From assembly GCF_022229015.1 (NCBI RefSeq), contig NZ_JAKKFF010000091.1, forward strand, positions 1 through 41,109: a stretch of 41,109 bases of DNA, read 5' to 3'. This DNA is from Micromonospora foliorum (lineage in GTDB: Bacteria > Actinomycetota > Actinomycetes > Mycobacteriales > Micromonosporaceae). The notes under the pieces were generated by a model, which had not been told where the DNA came from, did no database searches, and saw only the letters and a list, made by a program, of their open reading frames with translations. This document shows positions 17,305-25,280 of this stretch, one piece after another. Each line of letters opens with the position of its first letter. The first letter of the stretch is position 1. A program made the position numbers and the translations under genes.

Positions 17305-17721
17305 TCACCTGTGCTCAGACGTGCGTCGACCTGGTTCCGCGCGACGCTGCGGGCTGGCTGGCACCCTGCCGAGACGGCGATCTTGGCTTACGTGCGGGAT
17401 GGCGGCCGACCGCGTCGGCTTGCTGCGGGGCGCAGCGGTGGGCGGAGGGCGCAACCCAGCCATCATGACGAAGATCGACCGTCGGGCCACTGCGTCACCC
17501 TGGCCGTCTAGCTCGTAGCCGTCGAGCCACACCCACCCGTCGTAGGTGATCCAGTCGAGCTGGCGGATGACTCGGAATCTGATTGGACGGCTGAACTGCA
17601 CGCTGGCCGCACGCCCCACGATCAGCAGATCCCGGCCTTCACGGCTTGGGGCCAGAAACATTCCCGTGTCCATGTTCCACACGTCGGCGGCCATCCGGCC
17701 ACCGACGGAACTAGACGACAC
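17305..17721 (-). CDS. Hypothetical protein
   Basis: A 138-residue frame from GTG at 17721. The first 80 or so residues look like real protein (MDTGMFLAPSREGRDLLIVG, RVIRQLDWITYDGWVWLDGY, RRSIFVMMAGL) and resemble small conserved actinomycete hypotheticals. The last 50 residues are Pro/Arg/Ser-rich and look like read-through past the original end, perhaps after a small deletion. An ATG 51 bp inside (Met-Asp-Thr-Gly) is an alternative start. It lies inside the segment bounded by the tRNA and its partial copy. Function unknown; possibly decaying. Confidence 0.45.
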   Translation of the reverse strand: MSSSSVGGRMAADVWNMDTGMFLAPSREGRDLLIVGRAASVQFSRPIRFRVIRQLDWITYDGWVWLDGYELDGQGDAVARRSIFVMMAGLRPPPTAAPRSKPTRSAAIPHVSQDRRLGRVPASPQRRAEPGRRTSEHR

Positions 17722-17862
17722 GAACGTGCCCTCGGCCTTGGCGCCCTGGCCCTGGCCCGCTCCACGGTGTGTGGGTCGGCGGCAGACGGGATGGCAGCAA
17801 AGGATGGTTGGGTTCGGCGAGCTTCATTGCGGCCCACGGTGGTGGAGACTCGTCATGATGGG

Positions 17863-18411
17863 ATGGTGACGAAAGCTGATCAGCTTCTACTTGCGGCTCT
17901 TGTCGCTGCGCTCACGTCCGCCGTGGTCACGCTTGCGGTGGAATGGTTGGCCAAGCCCACCTTGGAGGCGCGTAAGGAGCGGATCCTCGCCAAGCACCGG
18001 GCGAGAGCGAACGTCAAGCGTTGTCTGGGCAGGACAAGAGAGATGGTCTATATCCTGCTCGGACCGTGGCCGCACACGAAGGCGATGCAGGCTACGCCCC
18101 TCCACGTGAGGACGTTGTATCGCAAGCGAATCGCCGCCACGTTGGGCGAGATCAGCGTCTGTGCAGACGATCTGCTGGCGGCAGTAGTTGATGCCTTGCC
18201 GCACCTCAGTCTCAGGGAAAGAGAAATCCTTCTTCCCTTCGCGGGATATCTTCGTGCAGTTGCGGACACGGCAGAACCGGATGAGAATTTCTCGCTGCTG
18301 GCAGAGAAGATCGATTTGCTGACACAGTGGTATGAACGCCCTCGCTGGCAGCGCCGGAAATCCCTGACGATCAACCCACACCCAGCGTCTCGTACCCGTC
18401 CGGCTGACTAG
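17863..18411 (+). CDS. Hypothetical single-pass membrane protein
   Basis: A 182-residue protein with one N-terminal membrane helix (LLLAALVAALTSAVVTLAVE, about residues 8-27). A basic stretch (EARKERILAKHRARANVKR) and a mostly helical cytoplasmic domain follow. Base composition is lower in GC than the neighbouring housekeeping genes. The open frame begins at 17767, but the ATG at 17863 begins just ahead of the helix; GTG at 17866 is an alternative. I do not recognise the family. It lies between the tRNA and the tRNA-like copy, so it is probably acquired cargo. Confidence 0.6.
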   Translation: MVTKADQLLLAALVAALTSAVVTLAVEWLAKPTLEARKERILAKHRARANVKRCLGRTREMVYILLGPWPHTKAMQATPLHVRTLYRKRIAATLGEISVCADDLLAAVVDALPHLSLREREILLPFAGYLRAVADTAEPDENFSLLAEKIDLLTQWYERPRWQRRKSLTINPHPASRTRPAD

Positions 18412-18597
18412 CTCACGCCGTCGGCGAGTGAACCTGCCGGTACAGCCACACTTAGGCAAGGGTCGACGCCTGCCGCGAGCAGTCCGCATCTGGTCCGCAG
18501 GAGGCCGATTGGTGGTGGGGGAGTGGTGAGAGATGTCGAGAGGCGTTTCCGCTGTTAGCTGGCCACTCGGGCAGGTCGCCGGGTCGCCAATCTTGAT

Positions 18598-18645
18598 CTC
18601 ATAATCCCTCGGTCGCGGGTTCGAGTCCTGCCCGCCCCAGCAACC
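18598..18645 (+). other. Partial tRNA 3' half: candidate attachment site
   Basis: This 48-nt segment matches 42 of 48 positions of the CAT tRNA from its anticodon loop through 5 bases past the encoded CCA (17189-17236). The T arm is conserved (CGGGTTCGAGTCC). The 5' half of the tRNA is absent. Such 3' tRNA copies are the usual footprint of tyrosine-recombinase integration. The six differences suggest an old event or a tRNA-like end supplied by a different element. Apart from this site and the hairpin after it, the 18412-18849 stretch has no convincing gene. Confidence 0.7.
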
Positions 18646-18718
18646 AAAGCTCCTGATCAGCTAGTCAGATCGGTCACGATGTCGACGGAGCGGGTATCAG
18701 CATCCGGGCCGCCCGCAA

Positions 18719-18755
18719 GCCCGGCCTCGGACCCTCCATCAGGGCGAGGCCGGGC
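18719..18755 (-). terminator. Hairpin terminator downstream of the OLD-like gene
   Basis: GCCCGGCCTCG (18719-18729) pairs with CGAGGCCGGGC (18745-18755), and CCCT/AGGG inside the loop extends the stem. It lies 95 bp beyond the 3' end of the minus-strand ATPase gene. Confidence 0.6.
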
Positions 18756-18849
18756 AGCTCGGATGAGAGTATCGGCTGACCCGGTCGACGGCGCGAGTTT
18801 GCAGGCGTGGGACTGGGCGGGCTTGGTGGTGGTGAAAGACTTACGAGCC

Positions 18850-20748
18850 CTAGTCCTCCGTGCGGTCCACGACCTCCGAGCCTGGCAAGTCACCGGTCAA
18901 TCCTTGAGCTGATCTGAGAATATCTGCTATGTGAGCTTGAGCGAGCGGTTGCCTGTGGATTCCTGCCTTTAAAGCGGCGGGCAGCCATTCCTTGCCCTTG
19001 GCGACGTCAAAGTCGTTACCTGCGAATCTTTCCAGTTCTCCGACGCTGACCGGCACTACGCCAACAGCCGACAATGCGGTTAGGAGACGTTGTGAGGCGG
19101 GGCCTGATTGCCCCTTATTGAAAGCTTGAACTCCGTACTCCTTCAGTTCGCTCCAGCGGCTCTCGCGGGCGCGGATTATTAGCGAAAGCTCCTTCTTGAT
19201 ATCTGAGTCGTGGAGTAGGTTCGGATCCTCCTCCAGCTTTTTATTGATGAGAAGCAGCAGCCCCTCCCGTATGTGCACCAGCGGAACACTCTCTGACGGC
19301 TGCCGGAAGGGTTGAGTCGCGATCCCGTAATCCTTGTCGAGCGGAGACCAATCTGCGCCAAGGCTGCTCAAGAGTCTCTGGATCTTACCTCTGTCGTTTA
19401 AAATATCGAGATCAGGCGTGGCAACTACCGGCACAGCTGCAGCTCTTAAGACCTCTGCCAGCCTAGGCATGCCGTCCTTGCCGTAAGAGGGAACGAATAG
19501 TACATCGCTGGGAGGTGGGATCGGGTAATCATTACTTCCAGCGCTTAACTCTGCGTGAGTGTCTAGGGCGGCCTGATAGAACCGGCAATCACGTTCCCCT
19601 TCGGCGAGGACGACGAGGCGATGGAATAGCCCATCCAGAACGTTGCTGTAATGTAGGACGGGATCAGACCACAATTCCCGTAGCTGCTCATGGGATAATT
19701 GCGAAGCACTTCCCGTATCATCTACACGATTCAACCGTATGACCGCTAGCGGTGCATCCGAGGCGACCAGCCCTCCGAGAAGGTTGCGATCATGGGTGGA
19801 CAGGATGATCTGGGTCTTTGAATCTCTGGCGATCTCGCCAAGTGCCATTCCCAACGCAAAAGCCTGTGGAGGGTGAAGAAACGCCTCAGGTTCGTCAACT
19901 ATTACGGTTGGATGGGAGGCGGCAATAATGGGAATTATCAGGCCTAAGAGGCTCTTCATTCCGTCGCCCTGCGCCTCAAGAAGGGGGAGCTTCGCCAGCG
20001 CTTCCCGATAAGATCGTTGACTCTGGTCTCGCGCAGGAGCAGGGATGCCAACCTTGCCGACCCTCAACTTTATTGTGGAGCTGAATTCGTCCAGAGTTAG
20101 AGTCTTTTGGAAGATTCGTTCGCATAGTCTGTTGAGCTTGCGGAGAAGTTCTACGTCGTCTTGGAAGCGATGATAGGGATGCGTTGGCGTGTCAGCTGGT
20201 TGGTCACGATGGCTGACCCCGCCTACGGCACCTAATCTGTTCTGCGCGTCCGCATAGAACACCATTGATTGTGCAACTGGGCCGAGGTTCGACGACAACG
20301 TAGCACCGGACTCCCAGGCTCGTGCGAGATTCCGAGTACTTGCTTGCCAACTGCCACCGGATACTCGGAAATAGGATTCCGATGTGCCGGTCATGGAGGG
20401 GGTGTAGGTAGCGTGCTGCATGAACCACGACAAGAAGTCATCCGCAGTGCCCTTCTGGACCGGTGTAACCCCCGAGACAACCTGAACCGGATCATGCACA
20501 TTGGGACCCAAGCCCATGAGCTGATGTTGTAATTGTCGAAGGAGAGTTGATTTCCCGCTGTTGTTTCCACCGACGATGGCGGTAACCCCCGGCGTCGGGA
20601 GGTCGTATGAGAACCTCTCGTACAGCTCTACGGAGCGAACCCATACCTTTACGTTGCTTGCATTTCCCGACCCTAGCCAAGGGGGGGTGGCCGATGATTC
20701 ACTGATCTGCACAACAAGCAACCTACCGTGGCGGCGAGAGGTTGTCAT
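18850..20748 (-). CDS. OLD-family ATPase with TOPRIM nuclease domain
   Basis: A 632-residue protein (if it starts at the ATG at 20748). The N-terminal SMC/ABC-type ATPase has Walker A GGNNSGKST (about 60-68), a signature-like GDGMKSLLG (about 261), Walker B VIVDEPEAFLHP (about 282) and switch STHDRNLL (about 317). A C-terminal TOPRIM-like region has LAEGERD (about 381-387) and the metal-binding pair DLD (about 446-448). This is the overcoming-lysogenisation-defect architecture, a DNA nuclease often found in phage defence. No UvrD-like GajB or reverse transcriptase is adjacent, so it appears solitary. GC is clearly lower than in surrounding genes, with many A/T third positions, implying transfer. 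The open frame extends upstream to 20937 without family similarity; no strong RBS decides the start. Confidence 0.82.
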   Translation of the reverse strand: MTTSRRHGRLLVVQISESSATPPWLGSGNASNVKVWVRSVELYERFSYDLPTPGVTAIVGGNNSGKSTLLRQLQHQLMGLGPNVHDPVQVVSGVTPVQKGTADDFLSWFMQHATYTPSMTGTSESYFRVSGGSWQASTRNLARAWESGATLSSNLGPVAQSMVFYADAQNRLGAVGGVSHRDQPADTPTHPYHRFQDDVELLRKLNRLCERIFQKTLTLDEFSSTIKLRVGKVGIPAPARDQSQRSYREALAKLPLLEAQGDGMKSLLGLIIPIIAASHPTVIVDEPEAFLHPPQAFALGMALGEIARDSKTQIILSTHDRNLLGGLVASDAPLAVIRLNRVDDTGSASQLSHEQLRELWSDPVLHYSNVLDGLFHRLVVLAEGERDCRFYQAALDTHAELSAGSNDYPIPPPSDVLFVPSYGKDGMPRLAEVLRAAAVPVVATPDLDILNDRGKIQRLLSSLGADWSPLDKDYGIATQPFRQPSESVPLVHIREGLLLLINKKLEEDPNLLHDSDIKKELSLIIRARESRWSELKEYGVQAFNKGQSGPASQRLLTALSAVGVVPVSVGELERFAGNDFDVAKGKEWLPAALKAGIHRQPLAQAHIADILRSAQGLTGDLPGSEVVDRTED

Positions 20749-20968
20749 GCCTAGGGGGCGCCCTGCAACTGCGACAACATCGCGCATAACTGCGGAATTG
20801 TCTCTGGCAATCAAGATCGTCGGTCGCTGGCCGTTCCGGGCGCTCCGAGCGGTCGGCCGTCGCGACCGTGTACGGACCTGATCTTGGCGATCCAGGCCGG
20901 CCTTGCGCTTTGATAAGAACCAGCAATGGTCCGTCAACCACGGCGTGGATTATCGGCCTGAACAGCAG

Positions 20969-22156
20969 CTAGCGCCGAGTCAATCCGACGGTGGCGGCCA
21001 GGCGGGACACGTCGGCCGCACCGGGTCCGGCGCGGAACACAGCGGTCAGCGCTGCCCGGGCCATGGGGCGTATTCGTGTCTCCCAGGTGGCGATCCGGTC
21101 GGCGGCGACCAGTGCCCGGCCCGCGGCGCGCACGTCGCCGAGGTCCAGATAGGCATGAGTGATGTCGATCAGGTGGGCGGCCCGGTGTTCGGCGGGGAGC
21201 AGGTGCCAGGCGTTCCCGCTGGTGACACGTCGGTGGATGGTCACGGCCACCTGGGGGTCACCAGACCACATCGCGATCAGCACGCGGACCAACTCGACCG
21301 GTGTGGGACCGAACCCGATGCCGTCGCAGTCGTGCTGACGCTGGCCGTCGGCGAGGCGAGCCGCGCGCTCGGTGAGTTCGCCTGCCGCGCTGGCGTCGCC
21401 GCCGGCGGCGGCACCGAGCGCCGCTTCGATCAACAGGGTCCCCGTAACGCCCAACCGCCGGACCTGGGGCGGTGCCAGGTCCAGTTGGTGTACCGCGTTG
21501 ACGGCGGCGGTCATCGCCAACCGGCCTCGCCCCAGGGCTCGCAGCGCCTGCGCGAGAGGGATCGCCGCAAGGCCGGCACGCCAGGGGTCACCGGAGGCGG
21601 CGGTCATGGCCCGGTCGGCGGCCAGCCAGGCGAGATTCGCCTCGCCGAGCTTGACCAGGACCTGGGCGGCGAGCCGGTACACCCGTACCAGCAAATCCGC
21701 GGTGTCTCCCGGCTGCTTGCGGCTATCGCAGAGCAGGTCGGGCAGTAGTCGCAGCACCTGGGGGTGATGACCGTTGCGGTACGCGGTCCACGCGTACCCC
21801 GCTTGGGCATCGAGCTGGGCCAACGACGGCGCTGGCTTGCCGCTGGCGGGTAGGTCGTAGCGGGCCAGCGCCGCGCGGAGCCGTTCCACGTCGCCGCCGG
21901 TGTCGGGGAGTTGCTGGCGCGGGGCCTTGCCCGCGAGCAGGACATCCGGGGCGACGCCGAGGGCTGCGGCGACCGTTTCGATCACCGAGAGCCGGTCGAG
22001 GGTACGCACCCCTCGCTCGACCTTGTCCACCCAGCTCTTCGACTTGCGGATCCGGTCGGCGAAGACTTGCTGGCTCATGCCCCGACGTGCGCGCAGCTCT
22101 GCCATCCGCCGCCCGATTGGCGGCTCGCTGCCGTTGCGACGGCCGGGCTCGGTCAT
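20969..22156 (-). CDS. Helix-turn-helix (XRE-type) regulator with long helical C-terminus
   Basis: A 395-residue protein. The N-terminal XRE-type HTH covers about residues 12-68 (MAELRARRGMSQQVFADRI, KSWVDKVERGVR). The remaining 320 residues are Ala/Leu-rich helical repeats, TPR-like, as in many actinobacterial regulators of this type. The open frame reaches 22363, but the ATG at 22156 is preceded by GGGAG and shares its A with the TGA of a small upstream gene (TGATG), so I use it. Ligand and targets are unknown. It may govern neighbouring genes through the palindrome at 22404-22417. Confidence 0.8.
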   Translation of the reverse strand: MTEPGRRNGSEPPIGRRMAELRARRGMSQQVFADRIRKSKSWVDKVERGVRTLDRLSVIETVAAALGVAPDVLLAGKAPRQQLPDTGGDVERLRAALARYDLPASGKPAPSLAQLDAQAGYAWTAYRNGHHPQVLRLLPDLLCDSRKQPGDTADLLVRVYRLAAQVLVKLGEANLAWLAADRAMTAASGDPWRAGLAAIPLAQALRALGRGRLAMTAAVNAVHQLDLAPPQVRRLGVTGTLLIEAALGAAAGGDASAAGELTERAARLADGQRQHDCDGIGFGPTPVELVRVLIAMWSGDPQVAVTIHRRVTSGNAWHLLPAEHRAAHLIDITHAYLDLGDVRAAGRALVAADRIATWETRIRPMARAALTAVFRAGPGAADVSRLAATVGLTRR

Positions 22157-22302
22157 CACTCCCGCTCCGGCGACGGTTGGATGGCATCGGTGGCCTCGCC
22201 GCAGCGCGGGCACCATCGCGACTTGACCCGGAAGGCGAGGAGTCCGAACAGGAACCCGGGCACCAGGCCGCCGAACACGATCGACACGACTTCGGAAACC
22301 AT
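22156..22302 (-). CDS. 48-residue membrane peptide with CxxC
   Basis: A small gene encoding one membrane helix (about residues 4-22, VVSIVFGGLVPGFLFGLLAF). A basic turn and the metal-ribbon-like tail SRWCPRCGEATD follow. Its TGA overlaps the ATG of the HTH regulator, indicating translational coupling. Third-position GC is high, and the hydrophobic/CxxC pattern is hard to explain by chance. I prefer the ATG at 22302 over an upstream GTG at 22350, because similarity to a membrane anchor starts there. It may localise or modulate the regulator; no family recognised. Confidence 0.6.
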   Translation of the reverse strand: MVSEVVSIVFGGLVPGFLFGLLAFRVKSRWCPRCGEATDAIQPSPERE

Positions 22303-22403
22303 GCGCACGCTCGCTCTCTGACGACGCCGGGGGGTTGGGGAGGGTGCCACGCCTGTGACTCACGCTGCGGCAATCCTTCGTTGCCGACGGTCACCAGCGT
22401 TGC

Positions 22404-22417
22404 GCATCATGTGATGC
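22404..22417. promoter_or_regulatory. Palindromic operator candidate between divergent regulators
   Basis: GCATCATGTGATGC is a perfect 14-bp palindrome, about 100 bp upstream of both the minus-strand coupled pair and the plus-strand XRE gene. Both gene sets encode HTH proteins, so autoregulation is plausible. Confidence 0.4.
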
Positions 22418-22500
22418 AAGGCAAGAAGATGGCCATGATCGACACGCCGGGCACGTGAGCCAGGGCATGTAGGAATGCGAGCAGGGCGCAGAATCACGAC

Positions 22501-23349
22501 ATGCCTCGATTTACGCCCGCGACACCGCGCTCTCGGCGACTGGGCCGGGAGCTGCGCAAACTCCGCGAAGCCAAAGGTCTGACCGGCGAGGGAGTGGCGG
22601 AGAACCTCGCCTGCTCACCGTCTCGGATCAGTCGAATCGAGTCGGGCGAGATCAGACCTCGCGTCGGTGACGTCATGGAGTTGCTGGTCGCGTACGGCGT
22701 CAAGATTGACGAGGAGCCGGGAACGTCGCTGCTCGATCAGGCGCGCGGTCTGCGGGAGGACGGCTGGTGGCAGCGCCTCGGTGGCAAGTACGCCACGTAC
22801 ATCGCCTACGAGATCGAAGCCGTGGAACTGAAGAACTTCGAGCCGATGCTCGTGCCCGGTCTGCTCCAGACCGAGAGCTATGCCCGTGAGGTCAACGTCA
22901 TCGGCCGGGAAACCGACCAGGAGACCATCGACCAGCGGGTCTCCGCCCGGATGACCCGGCAGGAGGTGCTGCGCCGGAAACCGACTCCGCTGCGGATGCA
23001 CGCCATCCTCTCCGAGGCGTCCCTGCGCACCGAGGTGGGCGGCCCGGACGTGCTGCGTGAGCAACTAGATCACCTGGTCACCTTGAGTCGGCTGCCGAAC
23101 GTGACGATCCAGGTGCTGCGCTTCGAGGCCGGCGCTCACCTGGCGATCAGTAGCGGATTCGCCCTGCTCAGCTTCGAGCGCGACGAGCCGCCACTGGGCT
23201 ACATCGAGACCCTGGCCGGCGAGCTGTTCCTTGAGTCGAGCGGCGACCTGGCGCGGCTGTCGGCGGCGTACGACAATCTGAAGACGCTGGCGCGGTCACC
23301 TGCCGAGTCGATCACGTTCATCAAGGAGCTGAGCAAGCATGGATCGTAA
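22501..23349 (+). CDS. XRE-family regulator with Scr1/DUF5753 domain
   Basis: A 282-residue protein with an N-terminal XRE HTH (about 12-68: LGRELRKLREAKGLTGEGVA, SPSRISRIESGEIRPR) and a C-terminal DUF5753 domain with family segments FEPMLVPGLLQTESYAR (about 118-134) and LPNVTIQVLRFEAGAH (about 198-213). In Streptomyces, regulators of this type (WhiJ-like) pair with DUF397 proteins and influence development or antibiotic production. The DUF397 gene overlaps its 3' end by 11 bp, so this is a classical XRE-DUF397 pair. No strong RBS is visible before the ATG at 22501, so it may be leaderless. Confidence 0.92.
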   Translation: MPRFTPATPRSRRLGRELRKLREAKGLTGEGVAENLACSPSRISRIESGEIRPRVGDVMELLVAYGVKIDEEPGTSLLDQARGLREDGWWQRLGGKYATYIAYEIEAVELKNFEPMLVPGLLQTESYAREVNVIGRETDQETIDQRVSARMTRQEVLRRKPTPLRMHAILSEASLRTEVGGPDVLREQLDHLVTLSRLPNVTIQVLRFEAGAHLAISSGFALLSFERDEPPLGYIETLAGELFLESSGDLARLSAAYDNLKTLARSPAESITFIKELSKHGS

Positions 23350-23527
23350 CGCCTGGCGCAAGTCGAGCCGTTCCGGCAACAACGGCCAGTGCGTGGAGGT
23401 GCGCGACCGGTACGTCCAGGTCGACGTCCGCGACTCCAAGGCGCCCGATGCCGGGATGTTGAGCTTCGCGCCCGCCGCCTGGGACGCGTTCGTCGACACG
23501 ATCAAGACGAACACCTGCCGCCCCTGA
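23339..23527 (+). CDS. DUF397 protein
   Basis: A 62-residue DUF397 protein. The signature start WRKSSRSGNNGQCVEVRD, the central VDVRDSK and the end WDAFVDTIK are all present. These proteins partner with the XRE/Scr1 regulator encoded immediately upstream, and the pair has been compared to a toxin-antitoxin-like regulatory unit. The 11-bp overlap and AAGGAG nine bases before the ATG support coupled translation. Cytoplasmic; molecular activity unknown. Confidence 0.93.
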   Translation: MDRNAWRKSSRSGNNGQCVEVRDRYVQVDVRDSKAPDAGMLSFAPAAWDAFVDTIKTNTCRP

Positions 23528-23544
23528 CCCGGCAGGACGGTGGC

Positions 23545-24231
23545 ATGGTTCACGGCACGCGCGACGAGCTGATAAGGCGTTTGGCTGAGGCAGTCGAGGC
23601 CATCGCAGTCGCCCACCCGACGCGGGTTGCCGTCGACGGACCGCCCGCCGCCGGCAAGACCACTCTCGCCGACGAGTTGGCCGTCGTCCTGCGCGAGCAG
23701 GGCCGTGACGTCATCCGCGCCACGATCGACGATTTCCTCTTCCCCCGGGCCCAGCGCTATCCGCGCGGCGAGTACTCAGCCGAAGGCTGCTACCACGACG
23801 CCCACGACAACGACGCGCTGAAACGGGTCCTGCTCGATCCGCTCGGGCCGGTCGGGGATCGACGCTTCCAACCTGCCGTCTACGACCGCTACGCGGATGC
23901 TGTGGCGTCCCCGCCGGTCACGACTGCCCCGGCCGACGCCGTGCTCGTCTTCGACGGCGTCTTCCTCCTGCGCCCGGAACTGGTTGACCAATGGGAGATG
24001 AGCATCTTTGTGTCGACGGCACTGGAGAAGACAGTGGATCGTGCCCTGATCCGAGAGCGCCGGGCGTCAACTCGGGCCGACATCGAACGACGCTGGCGCG
24101 AGCGTTACATCCCCTCGCAGCAGTTCTACTTCGCTACGGCCCGCCCCACTCAGCACGCCGACATCGTCGTGCACAACGACGAGCCGCAGCGGCCGGTCTG
24201 GGAAACCCCACACCCCGACCGCAGCCGCTGA
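23545..24231 (+). CDS. Uridine kinase-like P-loop protein
   Basis: A 228-residue P-loop NTPase with Walker A GPPAAGKTT (about 33-41), then TIDDFLFPRAQRYPRGEYS (about 65-83) and a YDRY motif near 117, which recall uridine kinase/phosphoribulokinase-type enzymes. VLVFDGVFLLRPEL (about 138) fits the Walker B strand. Start is ATG at 23545 after GGACGG, 15 bp beyond the DUF397 stop, so it may be in the same transcript. The substrate may be a nucleoside or another small hydroxyl compound; these short actinobacterial members are poorly studied. Confidence 0.82.
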   Translation: MVHGTRDELIRRLAEAVEAIAVAHPTRVAVDGPPAAGKTTLADELAVVLREQGRDVIRATIDDFLFPRAQRYPRGEYSAEGCYHDAHDNDALKRVLLDPLGPVGDRRFQPAVYDRYADAVASPPVTTAPADAVLVFDGVFLLRPELVDQWEMSIFVSTALEKTVDRALIRERRASTRADIERRWRERYIPSQQFYFATARPTQHADIVVHNDEPQRPVWETPHPDRSR

Positions 24232-24241
24232 GGAGCCGCAC

Positions 24242-24696
24242 CTATGGGTGGTCCAGGGGCGGGGCGTCCACATACTCGCCAAACGGCTCGACGGACCCAT
24301 CCCAACCGTGGAGGTGCAGACGGTTTGAGGGCATCACCGTGTATCCCACGGCGCGCACCCTACAACGGTCGATGCCATCTATGGGCCCCCAGGGCTCTGC
24401 TCGCGGGTGCGCTGAATGCTGGCGACCTCGCCCTTGATTGGCAGCCAGGAGAAGGGGATGAACGCGGTGACCACGACGAGGCCCACGACCGGATGAACGG
24501 CGCCCAGCGCACGGTGGTCATCCCAGAGCCTTCCGGTGCCGCGGGTTCCCGCCGTCGCATGAGCCAAACCGGCTGGGGAGCCTGGCTGCGACGAGCAGGT
24601 GGCGGGGCTGGTGGCAGCCGCCTCGCGGACTGCGTGCTCGAATGGGTGCCACTGAGGCACGAATGGGCCGAAGTCCGCGTACACGTCCAGCGTCAT
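24242..24696 (-). pseudogene. Frameshifted small membrane-protein gene
   Basis: From an ATG at 24696 a frame reads sensible protein including a membrane segment (VVGLVVVTAFIPFSWLP) and then stops shortly after SIQRTREQSPGGP. In the shifted frame the sequence continues convincingly (GPIDGIDRCRVRAVGYTVMP, then LHLHGWDGSVEPFGEYVDA) to TAG at 24242-24244. One extra base in the run at 24386-24390 (five C on the plus strand) would rejoin them as SPGGPIDGID. I read this as a single-base deletion, or a sequencing error, in a homopolymer. Family unknown. Confidence 0.55.
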
Positions 24697-24745
24697 GGCG
24701 GTTAGCGCCCTAGTGGACCGGGTGAACGACGCCTACCATGAGCCG

Positions 24746-25102
24746 ATGATCGAGCAGAGTCAGCGACGCGTCCCTGTGCCGGTCGTCGCCGCCGTGATTT
24801 TGCTTCTGGGGGCCGCACTCCCGGCGTCGATGATGTTTGCGAGTGGTCCGTCTATGGCCCTCGGCTTGATAGGGGTACTTCTTCTCCTGGCGTTGGCCTA
24901 CGGCCTGTGGCGCGGTAGCGGGCGGGCCCGGTTTTGGACGACCGTTTTCTCGACTGTCAGCGTGGGGTACGGCGTCGTCACGATCACCAAGGCTGGTGCG
25001 TTAGGGCTGCTGCAGATCGTTGGTGCGGCAGTCATCGTCGGCCTGTTGCTGGTACCCGCATCGTCCCGCCGGTGGTTTCACGACTTGCCGGCGGAGGGGT
25101 AG
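24746..25102 (+). CDS. Small hypothetical integral membrane protein
   Basis: A 118-residue protein with about four hydrophobic helices (VVAAVILLLGAALPASMMFA, LGLIGVLLLLALAYGLW, a segment around FSTVSVGYGVVTI, and LLQIVGAAVIVGLLLVP). The frame opens at 24695, but the part before the ATG at 24746 is not membrane-like; neither start has a strong RBS. No family recognised. From here to 25280 nothing else is supported. Confidence 0.65.
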   Translation: MIEQSQRRVPVPVVAAVILLLGAALPASMMFASGPSMALGLIGVLLLLALAYGLWRGSGRARFWTTVFSTVSVGYGVVTITKAGALGLLQIVGAAVIVGLLLVPASSRRWFHDLPAEG

Positions 25103-25280
25103 CGCCGGCCGGCCGTGCGGTCCGTGAAGCCATCGGTGCAGCCAAGCCAGCAGACCGAGCCGCGCACCGTACTTCTCCTTGAATTCACCGCCCACCAGGC
25201 CACACACTCGGCCTGAGCGTTCCGATTCGGAACGGCGGCTGCCATTCACGCGGTGGTGACGCCGCCCGGATGAGTCGGCC

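Noticed and set aside
18679..18912. Small plus-strand frame downstream of the tRNA-like copy
   Set aside because: It runs through the terminator hairpin and into the 3' end of the OLD-like gene, without RBS or recognisable sequence.
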